Assembly (NCBI RefSeq): GCF_029894425.1
Contig: NZ_JARXYJ010000001.1
Coordinates: forward strand, 682,001-746,000
Source of the DNA: Streptomyces sp. SAI-127
Lineage (GTDB): Bacteria > Actinomycetota > Actinomycetes > Streptomycetales > Streptomycetaceae
Length of the DNA stretch: 64,000 nucleotides
Reading direction: 5' to 3'
Part shown: piece by piece, positions 40,327 to 48,780 of the stretch
Numbering within the stretch: position 1 is the stretch's first letter
Layout of the letters: each line of letters begins with the position of its first letter
Notes under the pieces: model-generated
Database searches by the model: none
Told to the model about the DNA's origin: nothing
The model's input: the letters and a program-made list of their open reading frames with translations, nothing else
Made by a program: the position numbers and the translations under genes

Positions 40327-40479
40327 TCTTCGTCAGTCTTCGTCCCGACGGTGAGCTGCGGCGCCTCAGCGAGACGCCTGCATCGCAGCGCCAATTGCAC
40401 CTCTCGCTCCTGCGGCTGTGCCCTACGCTTGCTGCTCCGTGTGGCCTGGGGAGGCCACCGAGTCATGGGGGGATGCGCC

Positions 40480-41106
40480 ATGTGCGCCTACGTTCGCCGT
40501 GCCTGTGTGCTGGCAATGCTGATATCCGTCGCGCCTCTGGCGGGGTGTTCCTCGGGGGGATCTGACGACAAAGCCTCTTCGAAGGCGTCCGCTTCTGCGG
40601 AGTCGGTGGTCAAGGAACAACCGTCACAGGAGCCGTCAGAAACGGCGTCCGCATCCGCGGTCCCGGTCCTGAAGGTGGGCCAGTCGGGCACGTGGGCGTA
40701 CGGCGAGACGGATGATCTCGGCGAGAACTTCAAGGTGACGACGCAGATGAAGACGACTGTTGTCAGTGCGGAGTACGTGACGCCGGACGAGATCGACACG
40801 GGCAACAAGCCAGAGAACGGCCAGTTCGTCAGGCTGACGCTCACGTTGAAGAACGTCGGGGACGCTCCCGCAGAGATCATGACGTACGGCGTGATGGAGT
40901 GGGAGGACGACAACACGGCCGCTCAGGACGCCTCGACGCTGGAGGGCGTCGGCGACGGGCGGACTCTCGATACGACATACAAGCCGGGCCAGTCCGTTAC
41001 GGGGTATCTCATCCTCGACGTCGGCCGACGCGGCGGTGTCGTGAGCTACGCCGGTACGGAAGACCCCAATGCGGACGCTGCCTTCAAGGTCGAGCTTCCG
41101 GCCTGA
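40480..41106 (+). CDS. DUF4352-like lipoprotein
   Basis: 208 residues. The signal peptide ends at the lipobox PLAGC (Cys near residue 22), followed by a Ser/Ala/Glu linker and an immunoglobulin-like domain (FVRLTLTLKNVGDAPAEIMT) typical of telomeric-repeat-binding-factor-like DUF4352 domains. I start at the ATG at 40480, which has GGGGGGA before it and gives a normal signal peptide. It would be on the outer face of the membrane. Role unknown. Confidence 0.82.
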   Translation: MCAYVRRACVLAMLISVAPLAGCSSGGSDDKASSKASASAESVVKEQPSQEPSETASASAVPVLKVGQSGTWAYGETDDLGENFKVTTQMKTTVVSAEYVTPDEIDTGNKPENGQFVRLTLTLKNVGDAPAEIMTYGVMEWEDDNTAAQDASTLEGVGDGRTLDTTYKPGQSVTGYLILDVGRRGGVVSYAGTEDPNADAAFKVELPA

Positions 41107-41151
41107 GCGTGGTCAGCCCCGCTGGGACTCTCCTCCGCGGCGATGCCGGTC

Positions 41152-41625
41152 CGCCGCAACGGCGCCTGTCAACTCCTGCCTCTGGCGCTGGGGTTCGGCC
41201 CGGGGCAGACCTGTTGGCGCAGGCTGGAGCGGTGGCAGCAAGCCGATGTCTTCGACCAGTTGCACCGGATCCTGCTCGCCGAACGCAACGCGACGGGTGA
41301 GGTCGACTGGTCCAGGGCATGTGTGGACGGCTCCCCCATCCGCGCGAAAAGGGGGGAGCCGACACCGGTCCGTCGCCGGTCGACCCGCGGAGGCGGGCAG
41401 CCAACACCACTTGATCTGCGACGGACGCGGCACCCAGCTCAAGGTCATCACCACCGCGGCGAACGTCAACGACGTCACCCATACCCTCGCCCTGGTCGAC
41501 GGCATCCCGCCCATCGCATGCCGCCCCGGCCGGCCACGCCGCCGACCCGAGGCACCGCTCGGGGACAAGGGCTATGACGCCAACCCCACCCGCAACGAAC
41601 GCAGCAAGCGCCGGATCCTGCACCT
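41152..41625 (+). pseudogene. IS5-family transposase fragment
   Basis: LGFGPGQTCWRRLERWQQAD and VDWSRACVDGSPIRAK in one frame, then GSQHHLICDGRGTQLKVITT, NVNDVTHTLALVDGIPP and GDKGYDANPTRNE in the next; the change occurs at an A4G6 run (41346-41355). The N terminus and the C-terminal VVERT block are missing. It is related to the remnant at 31190-31930 but not identical. Confidence 0.75.
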
Positions 41626-41895
41626 CACACCACTCCCCCAGAGGGCCGGCCGCCCGTGTCTGAGTGAAGTCGTGCACCAGGTTCCACGCTCGATCGATAT
41701 CCAGGACGAAGTCGCCCGTGACGCGGTGAGGTCGTCCATGATCGGGACTTCGGGGAACTCACTGTTCGGCGACCGAACCTCGACGTACCCCTGACCACGA
41801 AAACGCAGGTCGTTGAAGCGGTCCGACTCCAGACCACTCACATCCAGCCCCTCTTCCCCACACAGGTCATCGGCCGCGACCAGCACCTGCTTCAA
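41572..41895 (-). CDS. Hypothetical protein, probably 3'-truncated
   Basis: About 107 codons from a TTG start three bases after the phosphotransferase stop: KQVLVAADDLCGEEGLDVSG, YVEVRSPNSEFPEVPIMDD. The last 25 codons run into the IS5 fragment and look non-native. No family recognised and no clear ribosome binding site. Confidence 0.35.
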   Translation of the reverse strand: MKQVLVAADDLCGEEGLDVSGLESDRFNDLRFRGQGYVEVRSPNSEFPEVPIMDDLTASRATSSWISIERGTWCTTSLRHGRPALWGSGVRCRIRRLLRSLRVGLAS

Positions 41896-41896
41896 G

Positions 41897-42802
41897 TCAC
41901 GCGAGCGACTTGTCCGCCAGGATGCGTTCCAAGGATCGTTGACCCATTCGTCTCATGGTCGGGTTGCTTTCGACGTAGTACCAGACCAACCCCATCGCTT
42001 GAACGAACGCCCACGCCTTGCCCCGCTCCCATTCAAGATCGTCGCAACCCAGGTGATCGCGGAGCACCTGCCGCGGCCCAGCCTCGAGCAAATGCCACGC
42101 GCTCACGAGATCCAGAGAAGGATCAGCCGGCCCGAAGCCGCCAACGTCGAGAATCCCCGCAAGCCGACCAGCGGACACGAGCACGTTGCCGGGAATCAGG
42201 TCGCAATGGGACATGACGTCCTCAACCGTGCCCCGCGGCAGTTCGCGCAAAGTTACCCAAATACGGCGAAGTGATGGGACATCCAGGAGCTGCTCACTGT
42301 GCCTGAAACAGGTCTCCATCCACGCGTCATGGGCCTGCAGATCGCCTCCTCGGCCTGTGCCGGCAAACGTGCGGCCACGCGTGTTTATGGCGCGCAGGTC
42401 GCCGATGAGATCGGCCAAGTCACGGGCGAACGCATGCGATTCGCCTGGGTCCTCGTTGTCGGCCACGATCCCGGGCAGCCACGTCTGCACCGACCACGGA
42501 AGCGGGTAACCCGCCCCTGGTTCACCGAGCGCGACCGGCTCGGGCGTGGGGAAACGCGTGCGACCCACCAGTTCGCGAGTCGCTTCCATTTCGGACTCCA
42601 GCCAGCGACGCGTCGACTCGATGTCTGCGGACTCAAGAGGGAATCGAGCTGCGAGCCGATCGCCAATGCGGAAGACGGCGTTGACCGTGCCCTGCGCAGC
42701 AATGCTCCTGATGGGCAGGCTTCGCCACTCAGGAAACTGCTCATCTACCAACGCGCGCACCGTCTCAGGTAACACCGTCAGCTGGTTGGCGTGCATCTTC
42801 AT
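41897..42802 (-). CDS. Aminoglycoside-phosphotransferase-like kinase
   Basis: 301 residues of the APH/choline-kinase fold. The nucleotide-binding part includes QGTVNAVFRIGDRLAARFPL. The catalytic loop is SHCDLIPGNVL near residue 200 (H-x-D-x4-N) and the metal-binding Asp is GILDVGGFGPADP near 220. Many such genes are not antibiotic-resistance genes; the substrate cannot be told from sequence. The start has no strong ribosome binding site; a second ATG two codons on is possible. Confidence 0.85.
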   Translation of the reverse strand: MKMHANQLTVLPETVRALVDEQFPEWRSLPIRSIAAQGTVNAVFRIGDRLAARFPLESADIESTRRWLESEMEATRELVGRTRFPTPEPVALGEPGAGYPLPWSVQTWLPGIVADNEDPGESHAFARDLADLIGDLRAINTRGRTFAGTGRGGDLQAHDAWMETCFRHSEQLLDVPSLRRIWVTLRELPRGTVEDVMSHCDLIPGNVLVSAGRLAGILDVGGFGPADPSLDLVSAWHLLEAGPRQVLRDHLGCDDLEWERGKAWAFVQAMGLVWYYVESNPTMRRMGQRSLERILADKSLA

Positions 42803-42934
42803 GATGGAAGCATTCGGGTCACGATCTTCGCCTGCAACCCCTTTTTGTCGCGCGACGTTGTCTGCTGAGAGTTTGACCTGCCGGCAGCCTCCGATGTGGC
42901 CGTGCCCGTACGGGCCATGGCAGGCAAGGAATTG

Positions 42935-43387
42935 TCAAAGGTTGTGGTCCGTCGCCGCGGGGGCGTTGTGATCGGGCAGCTCTGCCAGTGCCATGGCGGC
43001 GGCGTCGCGGACGTAGGCCATGGGGTGGTGCCGGTAGGGCTCGATCATCGGGTGGGCGTCGGGGTCACGGGTGGCGCCGAGAATGCCGAGGGCATGCTCG
43101 AGGAGGGGGGCGGGCATTGTGTGGAGCCGCGGCGCCAGTCCGGCGACCAGGTGGAGCGGCAGGTCTCGGCGTTCGGAGGCGTTGCCGATGGCGTTGAGGG
43201 CGCTCTCGCGGACGGCGTCGTCTGGGTCGTTGATGCCGACGGTGAGCAAGCACACGACAGCAGCTTCCGTCTCGTCCTGCGTCAGGCTGGACCCGTGCAG
43301 GAGGTCGCCGAGTTGCTCAGCGGCGGCGTCGCGATCCCGGGGGTTGGGGGCATGCAGGCCGGCGAGGAGGTCGGCAGGCAGGTTCAT
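42935..43387 (-). CDS. HEAT-repeat protein
   Basis: 150 residues built of helical pairs: PRDRDAAAEQLGDLLHG, DPDDAVRESALNAIGNAS, HHPMAYVRDAAAMALAELP, three or four HEAT-type repeats. It probably binds another protein. It is the last of a set of small minus-strand ORFs downstream of an Rhs remnant, where immunity proteins of this type often sit; that link is inference. Confidence 0.75.
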   Translation of the reverse strand: MNLPADLLAGLHAPNPRDRDAAAEQLGDLLHGSSLTQDETEAAVVCLLTVGINDPDDAVRESALNAIGNASERRDLPLHLVAGLAPRLHTMPAPLLEHALGILGATRDPDAHPMIEPYRHHPMAYVRDAAAMALAELPDHNAPAATDHNL

Positions 43388-43513
43388 GCGGCCACCGTGT
43401 CATGCCGTTCGACGGAGGTGGAGTGCGTTGAGCAAGCGCCAGCGGGTCTGGGCGGACTCGACGAGTTCGAAGACCATCGCAAGGACAAGGTAGCCCTCGG
43501 CGTCGTCATTATG

Positions 43514-43699
43514 TCAGGAGCGGGTCTTCCGGTGACCTAGGAAGGCGAAGACCACCAGAACCACTCCGCTGGTTGCAGCGACGACTCCAAGTGCGATCGG
43601 CGCAGCATCTCCAGTGACCGCCCCCGCAGCGCACGCACATATCCCTCCTACGATCAAAAGAGCAGAAAAGGCTCGCACTCCTCTTATTGCGTCACTCAT
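43514..43699 (-). CDS. Small two-helix membrane protein
   Basis: 61 residues: ALLIVGGICACAAGAV and GVVAATSGVVLVVFAFLG form two membrane segments, followed by a basic tail HRKTRS. Its ATG overlaps the stop codon of the upstream 32-residue ORF (ATGA). Function unknown. Confidence 0.5.
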   Translation of the reverse strand: MSDAIRGVRAFSALLIVGGICACAAGAVTGDAAPIALGVVAATSGVVLVVFAFLGHRKTRS

Positions 43700-43794
43700 C
43701 GTTTCAATGTACGTATGATCGCCGTTACGAAGATGGCAATGACGAGCAGAAAACCGCCGAGGACAACAAGCTCCATGCCTCCCAGATTGCCCAT
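43696..43794 (-). CDS. Very small membrane peptide
   Basis: 32 residues, MGNLGGMELVVLGGFLLVIA then IFVTAIIRTLKR: a single membrane helix with a basic C-terminal end. It overlaps the next ORF by ATGA, which supports it being a real gene. Similar size to single-helix peptides; role unknown. Confidence 0.45.
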   Translation of the reverse strand: MGNLGGMELVVLGGFLLVIAIFVTAIIRTLKR

Positions 43795-43889
43795 TGCGTT
43801 AGCTTCTCCCTCGGTGCGCGGGAAACGACAGGCCAGGCGCTGGGCACGGGCCTGTCGTTTCCCCCGTGGCTTGGGTTCCTTCGGGGCGG

Positions 43890-44027
43890 TCAGCCGGCAG
43901 TGTCGCTGCGACGCTGCCGGGACCACAAGACCATGTATCCCGCGAGAGCGACAGTGAACAGAACCGAAACCGCGATAAGCAGGATGAGCCAGGGCTGCCC
44001 CTCCGGATCCCACAACGGCTTCCATCA
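43890..44027 (-). pseudogene. Small membrane ORF with a frame change at its start
   Basis: The frame KPLWDPEGQPWLILLIAVSV continues to FTVALAGYMVLWSRQRRSD and a stop at 43890, a convincing single-helix membrane protein. Its start reads ATGGAAGCCG; removing one G would give ATG AAG CCG in frame. Either the start codon is broken by a one-base insertion or a TTG at 44015 is used. It abuts the end of the Rhs remnant. Confidence 0.4.
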
Positions 44028-44510
44028 GTGATCTCTGTAAGCGCCGGTGTAGCGGAGCGGCTGCGGGACGGCCTCGGTGGTGGTGCCACACGGCAGGCCG
44101 GTGGGCCGGTCATGGAATTCAACGTGCCCCCGGGTTCGCGGATGAATCCGGTGTCCACGCCGTTCGTCGTCGTGGACGTGGTTCATTCCGCCGACCGTGG
44201 TGCCGGACAGCTGGCTGCAGTCCGTCCACGTCTCGTTCGTCCGCGCTGATGCGGCCGTGCGCCAGCCCGCGGTCTCGTTGCGGGTCTTGTCGTAGGACCA
44301 GCCGGTGGTGGAGCCGTTCTGTGCGGTGAGCTGGCCGGGGTCGTTGCAGGTCCAGGTGAACTGTGGTGGGGCAGGTCGACGCGGTGTCGTCCTGGGCGGT
44401 GAGGTTCCGGCCTTGTCCAAGTCGTTCAGCCGGGACGCCGTGCTGGTGCCGACGGGGTCGGCCTCCAGTACGTAGGACAGCCGTTCCTGACTGCCATCGT
44501 CGTAAGTCGT
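44025..44510 (-). pseudogene. Rhs/YD-repeat protein remnant
   Basis: Read leftward: SYVLEADPVGTSTASRLNDL, then FTWTCNDPGQLTAQNGSTTG, WSYDKTRNETAG, and finally PLRYTGAYRD just before a stop. The YTGAY motif marks the end of an Rhs core, normally followed by LDxxGLYxxGxRYYD. At least two frame changes are needed. The variable toxin tip that should follow is missing. Confidence 0.65.
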
Positions 44511-44799
44511 CTTGCGGTCTGGTCAGAGCCGGCTGCCGGCCTCAACGGCACCGCAGGCGAACAATGCCTCCTTGCCCGTACCCAACCCGCCCGAACACTC
44601 CCGCCCCACCCCACTCCCGAAACGGCCGCCCGAGCGAACCAGACTCCGGTGCCGGCCGGACCGGGCCCGGGACGGACACCGACAGCCTCGATGGCCTGGC
44701 CGAAGAGGAGGCAGGGATATCAGCCGTGCGGTCGCCCAGCCCCAGCCGGCTGACTGGCGGCCCGGCCCAGGCGTCGAATGGTTCCTGCAGGCGGAGGGA
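44511..44799. other. No gene recognised
   Basis: Open frames occur on both strands, but codon-position composition and sequences are not protein-like. This is probably decayed DNA between the Rhs remnant and the nitroreductase gene. Confidence 0.5.
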
Positions 44800-45498
44800 C
44801 TACGGCCTGTCGAGGACTCCCGGGGTGGCATGCAGGACCACGCTCCGCTGCAGCGGAACCCGCTCCGTGCGGAGCGTGTTCACCGGTGCCGCCGGGTCAG
44901 CCATGCCGAAGGAGATGCCGAACAGCAGCTTGAGCTCCGCGGGGACATCCAGGAACTGGCGGACGGTGTCGGCGTAGACGCCGAGTACGGTCTGCGGGAT
45001 GCCGGCCAGCCCACGGGCCGCCAGCGAGAGCAGGAAGTTCTGCGCGTACATGCCGATGTCGCCGGCCGTCCGTACCCCGTCGCCGAGTGCCGGCATGAAC
45101 AGGAAGGCGGCATGGGGAGCGCCGTAGAACTCCAGGTTCTCGCGGACCGCCGCCCTCCTGCCCTCCCGGTCCGAGCGCGCTACGCCCCGGGCCCGGTAGA
45201 CACTCGCGCCCAGGGCCTGCGACCGCTTGAGGTACAGGCCCTCGCCGTAGCCATCGGTGAAATCCGGGGAGGTCCGCCCCTCCTCCTCGGCCCGGAGCAG
45301 CTCCTTGGCCAGGGCGTCCCGCGCCGCACCCGAGACGACGTGCACCATCCACGGCTGGGTGTTGCTGTTCGAGGGGGCGGTCTGTGCGTCTTCCAGCACG
45401 CCGCGGATGTCCGAAGGGGACAGGGCGGTGGGCAGGAACCGGCGGGGGGAACGCCGGGAACGTGCGATGTCGGTGAAGGGCGATGCGGTGCCGGGCAA
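44800..45498 (-). CDS. Nitroreductase-family flavoprotein
   Basis: 232 residues from a TTG start with GAGAGG seven bases before it; an ATG at 45567 in the same frame gives an Arg-rich, unlikely N terminus. Family landmarks: ARSRRSPRRFLP, LEDAQTAPSNSNTQPWMVHV (FMN binding, near residue 40), DIGMYAQNFLLSLAARGLAG (near 148) and a C-terminal ISFGMAD. It would reduce nitro compounds or quinones with NAD(P)H. It lies in line with the F420-reductase-like and TetR genes. Confidence 0.85.
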   Translation of the reverse strand: MPGTASPFTDIARSRRSPRRFLPTALSPSDIRGVLEDAQTAPSNSNTQPWMVHVVSGAARDALAKELLRAEEEGRTSPDFTDGYGEGLYLKRSQALGASVYRARGVARSDREGRRAAVRENLEFYGAPHAAFLFMPALGDGVRTAGDIGMYAQNFLLSLAARGLAGIPQTVLGVYADTVRQFLDVPAELKLLFGISFGMADPAAPVNTLRTERVPLQRSVVLHATPGVLDRP

Positions 45499-45772
45499 GG
45501 CAGTTCCTCTCCATGGCGCGCAGTCACCGCAACGGCGGCCGCGGCGCAGCGCACTACGGCAGGCCATGCAAGGAGACAGCCGGTGTAAGGGCCGGGTGCG
45601 GAGGCACCCTGCGGGTACCGGCAGGCATGCGGATGCTCGCAGGCAGCGACGTGCCGAGACTGCAGGTCGCAGCGCGGGGGACTGTGCGCTCTTCGTGTTC
45701 GTCGTGTGTGTTCGTGGCGTGCCGGCGCTGCCGCTCTCGTGTCGTTGGGTGCACGAGGGGCAGGTCGGTGTC

Positions 45773-46510
45773 TCAGCGGTGGGCGGCGCGGTTCATCTCG
45801 ACGACGTCGTCGACGGTGGGGTTGGCGCCGAGGGCGGCGAAGCGTTCCGGGAGGCTGTCGCGGATGGCCGCGTCCTTGGCGCGGTCGGCTGCGGCCAGGG
45901 CCGCCGGCAGCTCGTCGAGGGTCAACTCGGTGCAGTAGGCGGGGCTGTTGGGCTGTTGGCGCCAGGAGTCGGCCAGGGTGCCGGCGTCGTAGGGGTCGAA
46001 GCCGGTGTCGTCCACGAGCTGCATGGCCACGCGCCGCGCCTCCTCGCTGTCACCGGCGACGGGGATGGCGAGGCGGCCGGGTGTTCCGGCCGGAACACCC
46101 TTGGCCCGCTGGGTTTCTGCCAGGGCGGCGTTCCACGCCTTGACCACGGGGCGGCCGAGCAGTTCGGCGGTGTACACGCTCTCCACCTGGCCGTTGTCGA
46201 CCGCCTCGATCGGCTCGCTGAGCATGCCGGGGTAGTAGTTCGCGGTGTCGATGACCACCGTCTCGTCGGGCACCGACGCGAACAGGCCGGCCAGCTGGCC
46301 CGCCACCCCGAACGGGATCGACAGGACGATGACATCCCTGCCCTGGACGGCGTCGGCAAGGCCCACCGCGCGAGCCCCGGACTCCAGCACCTGTGCCCGG
46401 ACGGCCTCGGGGCCGCGGGCGTCGGCCACCTGGACGTCATGACCCGCCGCGCTGAGCTTGACAGCGAGGTTCCCGCCGATGGCACCGGCGCCTATGACAG
46501 TAATTTTCAT
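45773..46510 (-). CDS. NADPH:F420-reductase-like dehydrogenase
   Basis: 245 residues. The N-terminal dinucleotide motif is VIGAGAIGGNLA (residues 4-15). Segments DVIVLSIPFGVA, DTANYYPG and VKAWNAALAET fit the coenzyme-F420-dependent NADP reductase / NAD(P)-binding family. AAGGGAC precedes the ATG. About 100 bp downstream of a TetR gene in the same direction. The true cofactor cannot be decided from sequence. Confidence 0.85.
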   Translation of the reverse strand: MKITVIGAGAIGGNLAVKLSAAGHDVQVADARGPEAVRAQVLESGARAVGLADAVQGRDVIVLSIPFGVAGQLAGLFASVPDETVVIDTANYYPGMLSEPIEAVDNGQVESVYTAELLGRPVVKAWNAALAETQRAKGVPAGTPGRLAIPVAGDSEEARRVAMQLVDDTGFDPYDAGTLADSWRQQPNSPAYCTELTLDELPAALAAADRAKDAAIRDSLPERFAALGANPTVDDVVEMNRAAHR

Positions 46511-46610
46511 GATGTGTCCCTTGAGAGGTCGTGCCGCCCCTGCGGGCAGCGCGAGGTGATGGCCGTGCGGTGGTGCCGCCTGGCGTTGCGGGGGCGGGGC
46601 GCCTGGCGGT

Positions 46611-47204
46611 TCAGGCCTGGGTGTCCCGCTGGCGGTAGCCGCTCGCGATGAGGGTGCGGAGCCGGTCGAGCGACTCCTCCTCGGTACCGGTGCCCTTGAT
46701 CCAGGCGATGGAGCAGGCCGCGAGGAACAGGTCGTGCCCCCGCACCGAGGCACGCACCCGCCCCGACAGCTGCGCGGCGCGCACGTACTGGTCGGTGGCG
46801 GAGATGAGGATGTCGCAGGGAATCGTCAGCGGGTTGTCCGGCTCCTGTGCCCTGGCCGCGGCCATGAGCGGGTCCGGCAGCCCGCTGAAGGCGCTGAAGT
46901 ACTCCTCCATCGCCCGCAGCCACTGCTCCAGCGCCTCGGCCGGGTCGCCGAGCCGGTCGATGTCCGCCTGACGGGCCACCAGCTCCTCGGACCGCGTCTG
47001 CAGCACCGCCGCCAGCAGCGCCTCCCGGGTGGGGAAGTGCCGGTACAGGGTGCCGGGACCGACACCCGCCTCCTTGGCCACCGCCTCGAGGGAGGTGCCG
47101 ACCCCGTGCTGCAGGAAGTGACGCTGCGCGGTCTCCAGAAGGGCCGCGCGGTTGCGCTGCACGTCCGCGCGCGGCTTACGTCCCCGCTGTTCCACGGCGC
47201 TCAT
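46611..47204 (-). CDS. TetR-family regulator
   Basis: 197 residues. The helix-turn-helix covers residues 20-65 (ALLETAQRHFLQHGVGTSLE, AVAKEAGVGPGTLYRHFPTR), with the TetR_C ligand domain beyond. GGGAGG stands four bases before the ATG. Two palindromic sites lie 40-90 bp upstream, so autoregulation and control of the downstream F420-reductase-like gene are likely. Confidence 0.92.
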   Translation of the reverse strand: MSAVEQRGRKPRADVQRNRAALLETAQRHFLQHGVGTSLEAVAKEAGVGPGTLYRHFPTREALLAAVLQTRSEELVARQADIDRLGDPAEALEQWLRAMEEYFSAFSGLPDPLMAAARAQEPDNPLTIPCDILISATDQYVRAAQLSGRVRASVRGHDLFLAACSIAWIKGTGTEEESLDRLRTLIASGYRQRDTQA

Positions 47205-47242
47205 ACGCCCTCCCGCCTGCCGTGACCCTGCGACCGCACCAA

Positions 47243-47295
47243 ACCGGATGCCGCCTCCGTATGCACTCGAGCGTAAAACGGAGGCGGCATCCGGT
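47243..47295. promoter_or_regulatory. Paired operator, 18-bp inverted repeat
   Basis: ACCGGATGCCGCCTCCGT (47243-47260) and its exact reverse complement (47278-47295) are separated by 17 bp. Each arm contains a near-palindrome CGGAtgcCgccTCCG (12 of 15 symmetric), so each may be a TetR site; their centres are about 35 bp apart. It lies upstream of the TetR start. The rest of the 370 bp up to 47574 shows no gene. Confidence 0.7.
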
Positions 47296-47574
47296 CAAAT
47301 CAGCGGCCTGAGCGCGGCGATTGGGCGCCTGGGCCGCGGCGCCGCCGGCCTCCTGGCCGTCCCCGAGAACTTGCGCGCCACCGCGACAGCGGCCACCCAA
47401 AGAACCGCAGGTTCTCGCGGATGACTTCGTTCCCGCCATGTCCGGGAGCGGACGACCCGTTCAGTGCTGGGACGGGCTGAGCCCTGGCAGCGCGGGTCGC
47501 CCCGGCGACGCACATTGGCATAGATGCCAGCCAGACAGGCAGATCGTTCAGCAGGGCCAGTGGCGTCATTCGGG

Positions 47575-48414
47575 TCAGGGCGTGACCTGGCGATCCCCTA
47601 TGACGGAGAGCACTTCGAGCTTGCTCTGGCTCTCCGAGCCGGGGCGAGTGGTCAGCACCACCAGGGTCTGGGCGCGGTTCTCAGTGAACAGGACCTGGGC
47701 ATCGACGTCGATGCGTCCGAGTTCGGGATGGAGGATGGTCTTGCAGTCGTCGTAGCGTTGGGCGACCTCCTGGAGTTCCCACATGCGGACGAACTCGGGG
47801 CTGTGTTCCTGCAGTTCGGCGAGGATCCGGGCGGCTCGGGTGGTGTCGCTGCCGGCTGTCAGCGCGGCCCGCAGGCGTGCCGCCTGGGCGCGGCCGTGGC
47901 GTTCGTGCGTCTCCTCGGGAACCATCAGACGTTCGGCCGGGTCCATGAACCAGCGGTAGTAGCCGCTACTGGCCAGACCGGTGTGGCGGGTCTGGTCGCC
48001 GAGCAGCGCGACGGCCAAGGGATTCATCGCGAGGGTCTCGAACAGGTCGGTCTGCACCAGGGCCGGGGAGTCGTCCAAGCGGTCCAGGACCCGCAGCAGC
48101 GTCGGACTGACGTGTTCGGAGCGGTGGAAACGGGCCGGGGCGTTGTGGCCGATGAGGACGAAAAGGTGGTCGCGTTCGTCCAGGGTCAGCCGCAGCGCCC
48201 GCGCGAGAGCCGCGGTGATCTGGACCGAGGGCTGCGGAGCACGCTGCTGTTCCAGCCGGGCGTAGTAGTCGGTGGACATACCGGCGAGCTGCGCGACCTC
48301 CTCGCGGCGCAGCCCCTGCGTACGCCTGCGCGGCCCCTCGACCAGCCCGACGTCGCGGGGACGCAACATCTCACGCCGGTAACGCAGGAACTCCGCCAGA
48401 TCCTTCTTGTCCAT
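47575..48414 (-). CDS. XRE regulator with MmyB-type ligand domain
   Basis: 279 residues. An N-terminal XRE helix-turn-helix (LRREEVAQLAGMSTDYYARL, EQQRAPQPS, residues 30-65) is followed by the MmyB-like domain (FHRSEHVSPTLLRVLDRLDD, NPLAVALLGDQ, TIHPELGRIDVDAQVL-like region near the C terminus). Such regulators are usually next to short-chain dehydrogenase genes, and here an SDR lies upstream on the same strand. A shared 20-bp motif stands before both. Confidence 0.92.
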   Translation of the reverse strand: MDKKDLAEFLRYRREMLRPRDVGLVEGPRRRTQGLRREEVAQLAGMSTDYYARLEQQRAPQPSVQITAALARALRLTLDERDHLFVLIGHNAPARFHRSEHVSPTLLRVLDRLDDSPALVQTDLFETLAMNPLAVALLGDQTRHTGLASSGYYRWFMDPAERLMVPEETHERHGRAQAARLRAALTAGSDTTRAARILAELQEHSPEFVRMWELQEVAQRYDDCKTILHPELGRIDVDAQVLFTENRAQTLVVLTTRPGSESQSKLEVLSVIGDRQVTP

Positions 48415-48447
48415 GCCCCCATCCTCGCCGCAACCCACCCGGCTATC

Positions 48448-48467
48448 CAGAGACCGCCGATCCATGG
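48448..48467 (-). promoter_or_regulatory. Copy 1 of a 20-bp motif, upstream of the XRE gene
   Basis: The minus strand reads CCATGGATCGGCGGTCTCTG, 34-53 bp before the XRE start codon. The same 20 bases occur at 49623-49642 on the opposite strand. The 313 bp between this site and the SDR stop at 48781 holds no recognised gene. Confidence 0.7.
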
Positions 48468-48780
48468 CTGAGCAGTCCTCTGCCGCCCGCTCTCTCGTAC
48501 GGCCGACGCCGAGGGCATGCGCAGCGAGACATCCGATGGTGGCCTGACCTGCATGACCCGCTGGGGAGTACGCGGGACTCGTCGCCCGGCCCGTCTGATA
48601 CGACGATGTTCGCCGTGCCAGACAGGCGCTCGCATGCCCCTCGGCGCTCAGGACGGAAACGGCCGCCTCCCGTGCGACGACCGGGGCGAAACCGAAGGCG
48701 CTTCCTTACCGTTCCGCGCCTTCGGTGAGGAACTCCCCGAGGCGGGTCCAGCTTGCTCCGCGGCGGTCACCGCAGGTCGG

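Noticed and set aside
41897..42802. Aminoglycoside resistance gene
   Set aside because: The catalytic motifs only place it in the broad APH fold; no antibiotic cluster or known resistance subfamily feature is seen.
47243..47295. The 18-bp inverted repeat as a transcription terminator
   Set aside because: It lies upstream of the TetR start rather than just after a gene, its 17-bp loop is long, there is no T-run, and each arm is itself operator-like. A dual role is not excluded.
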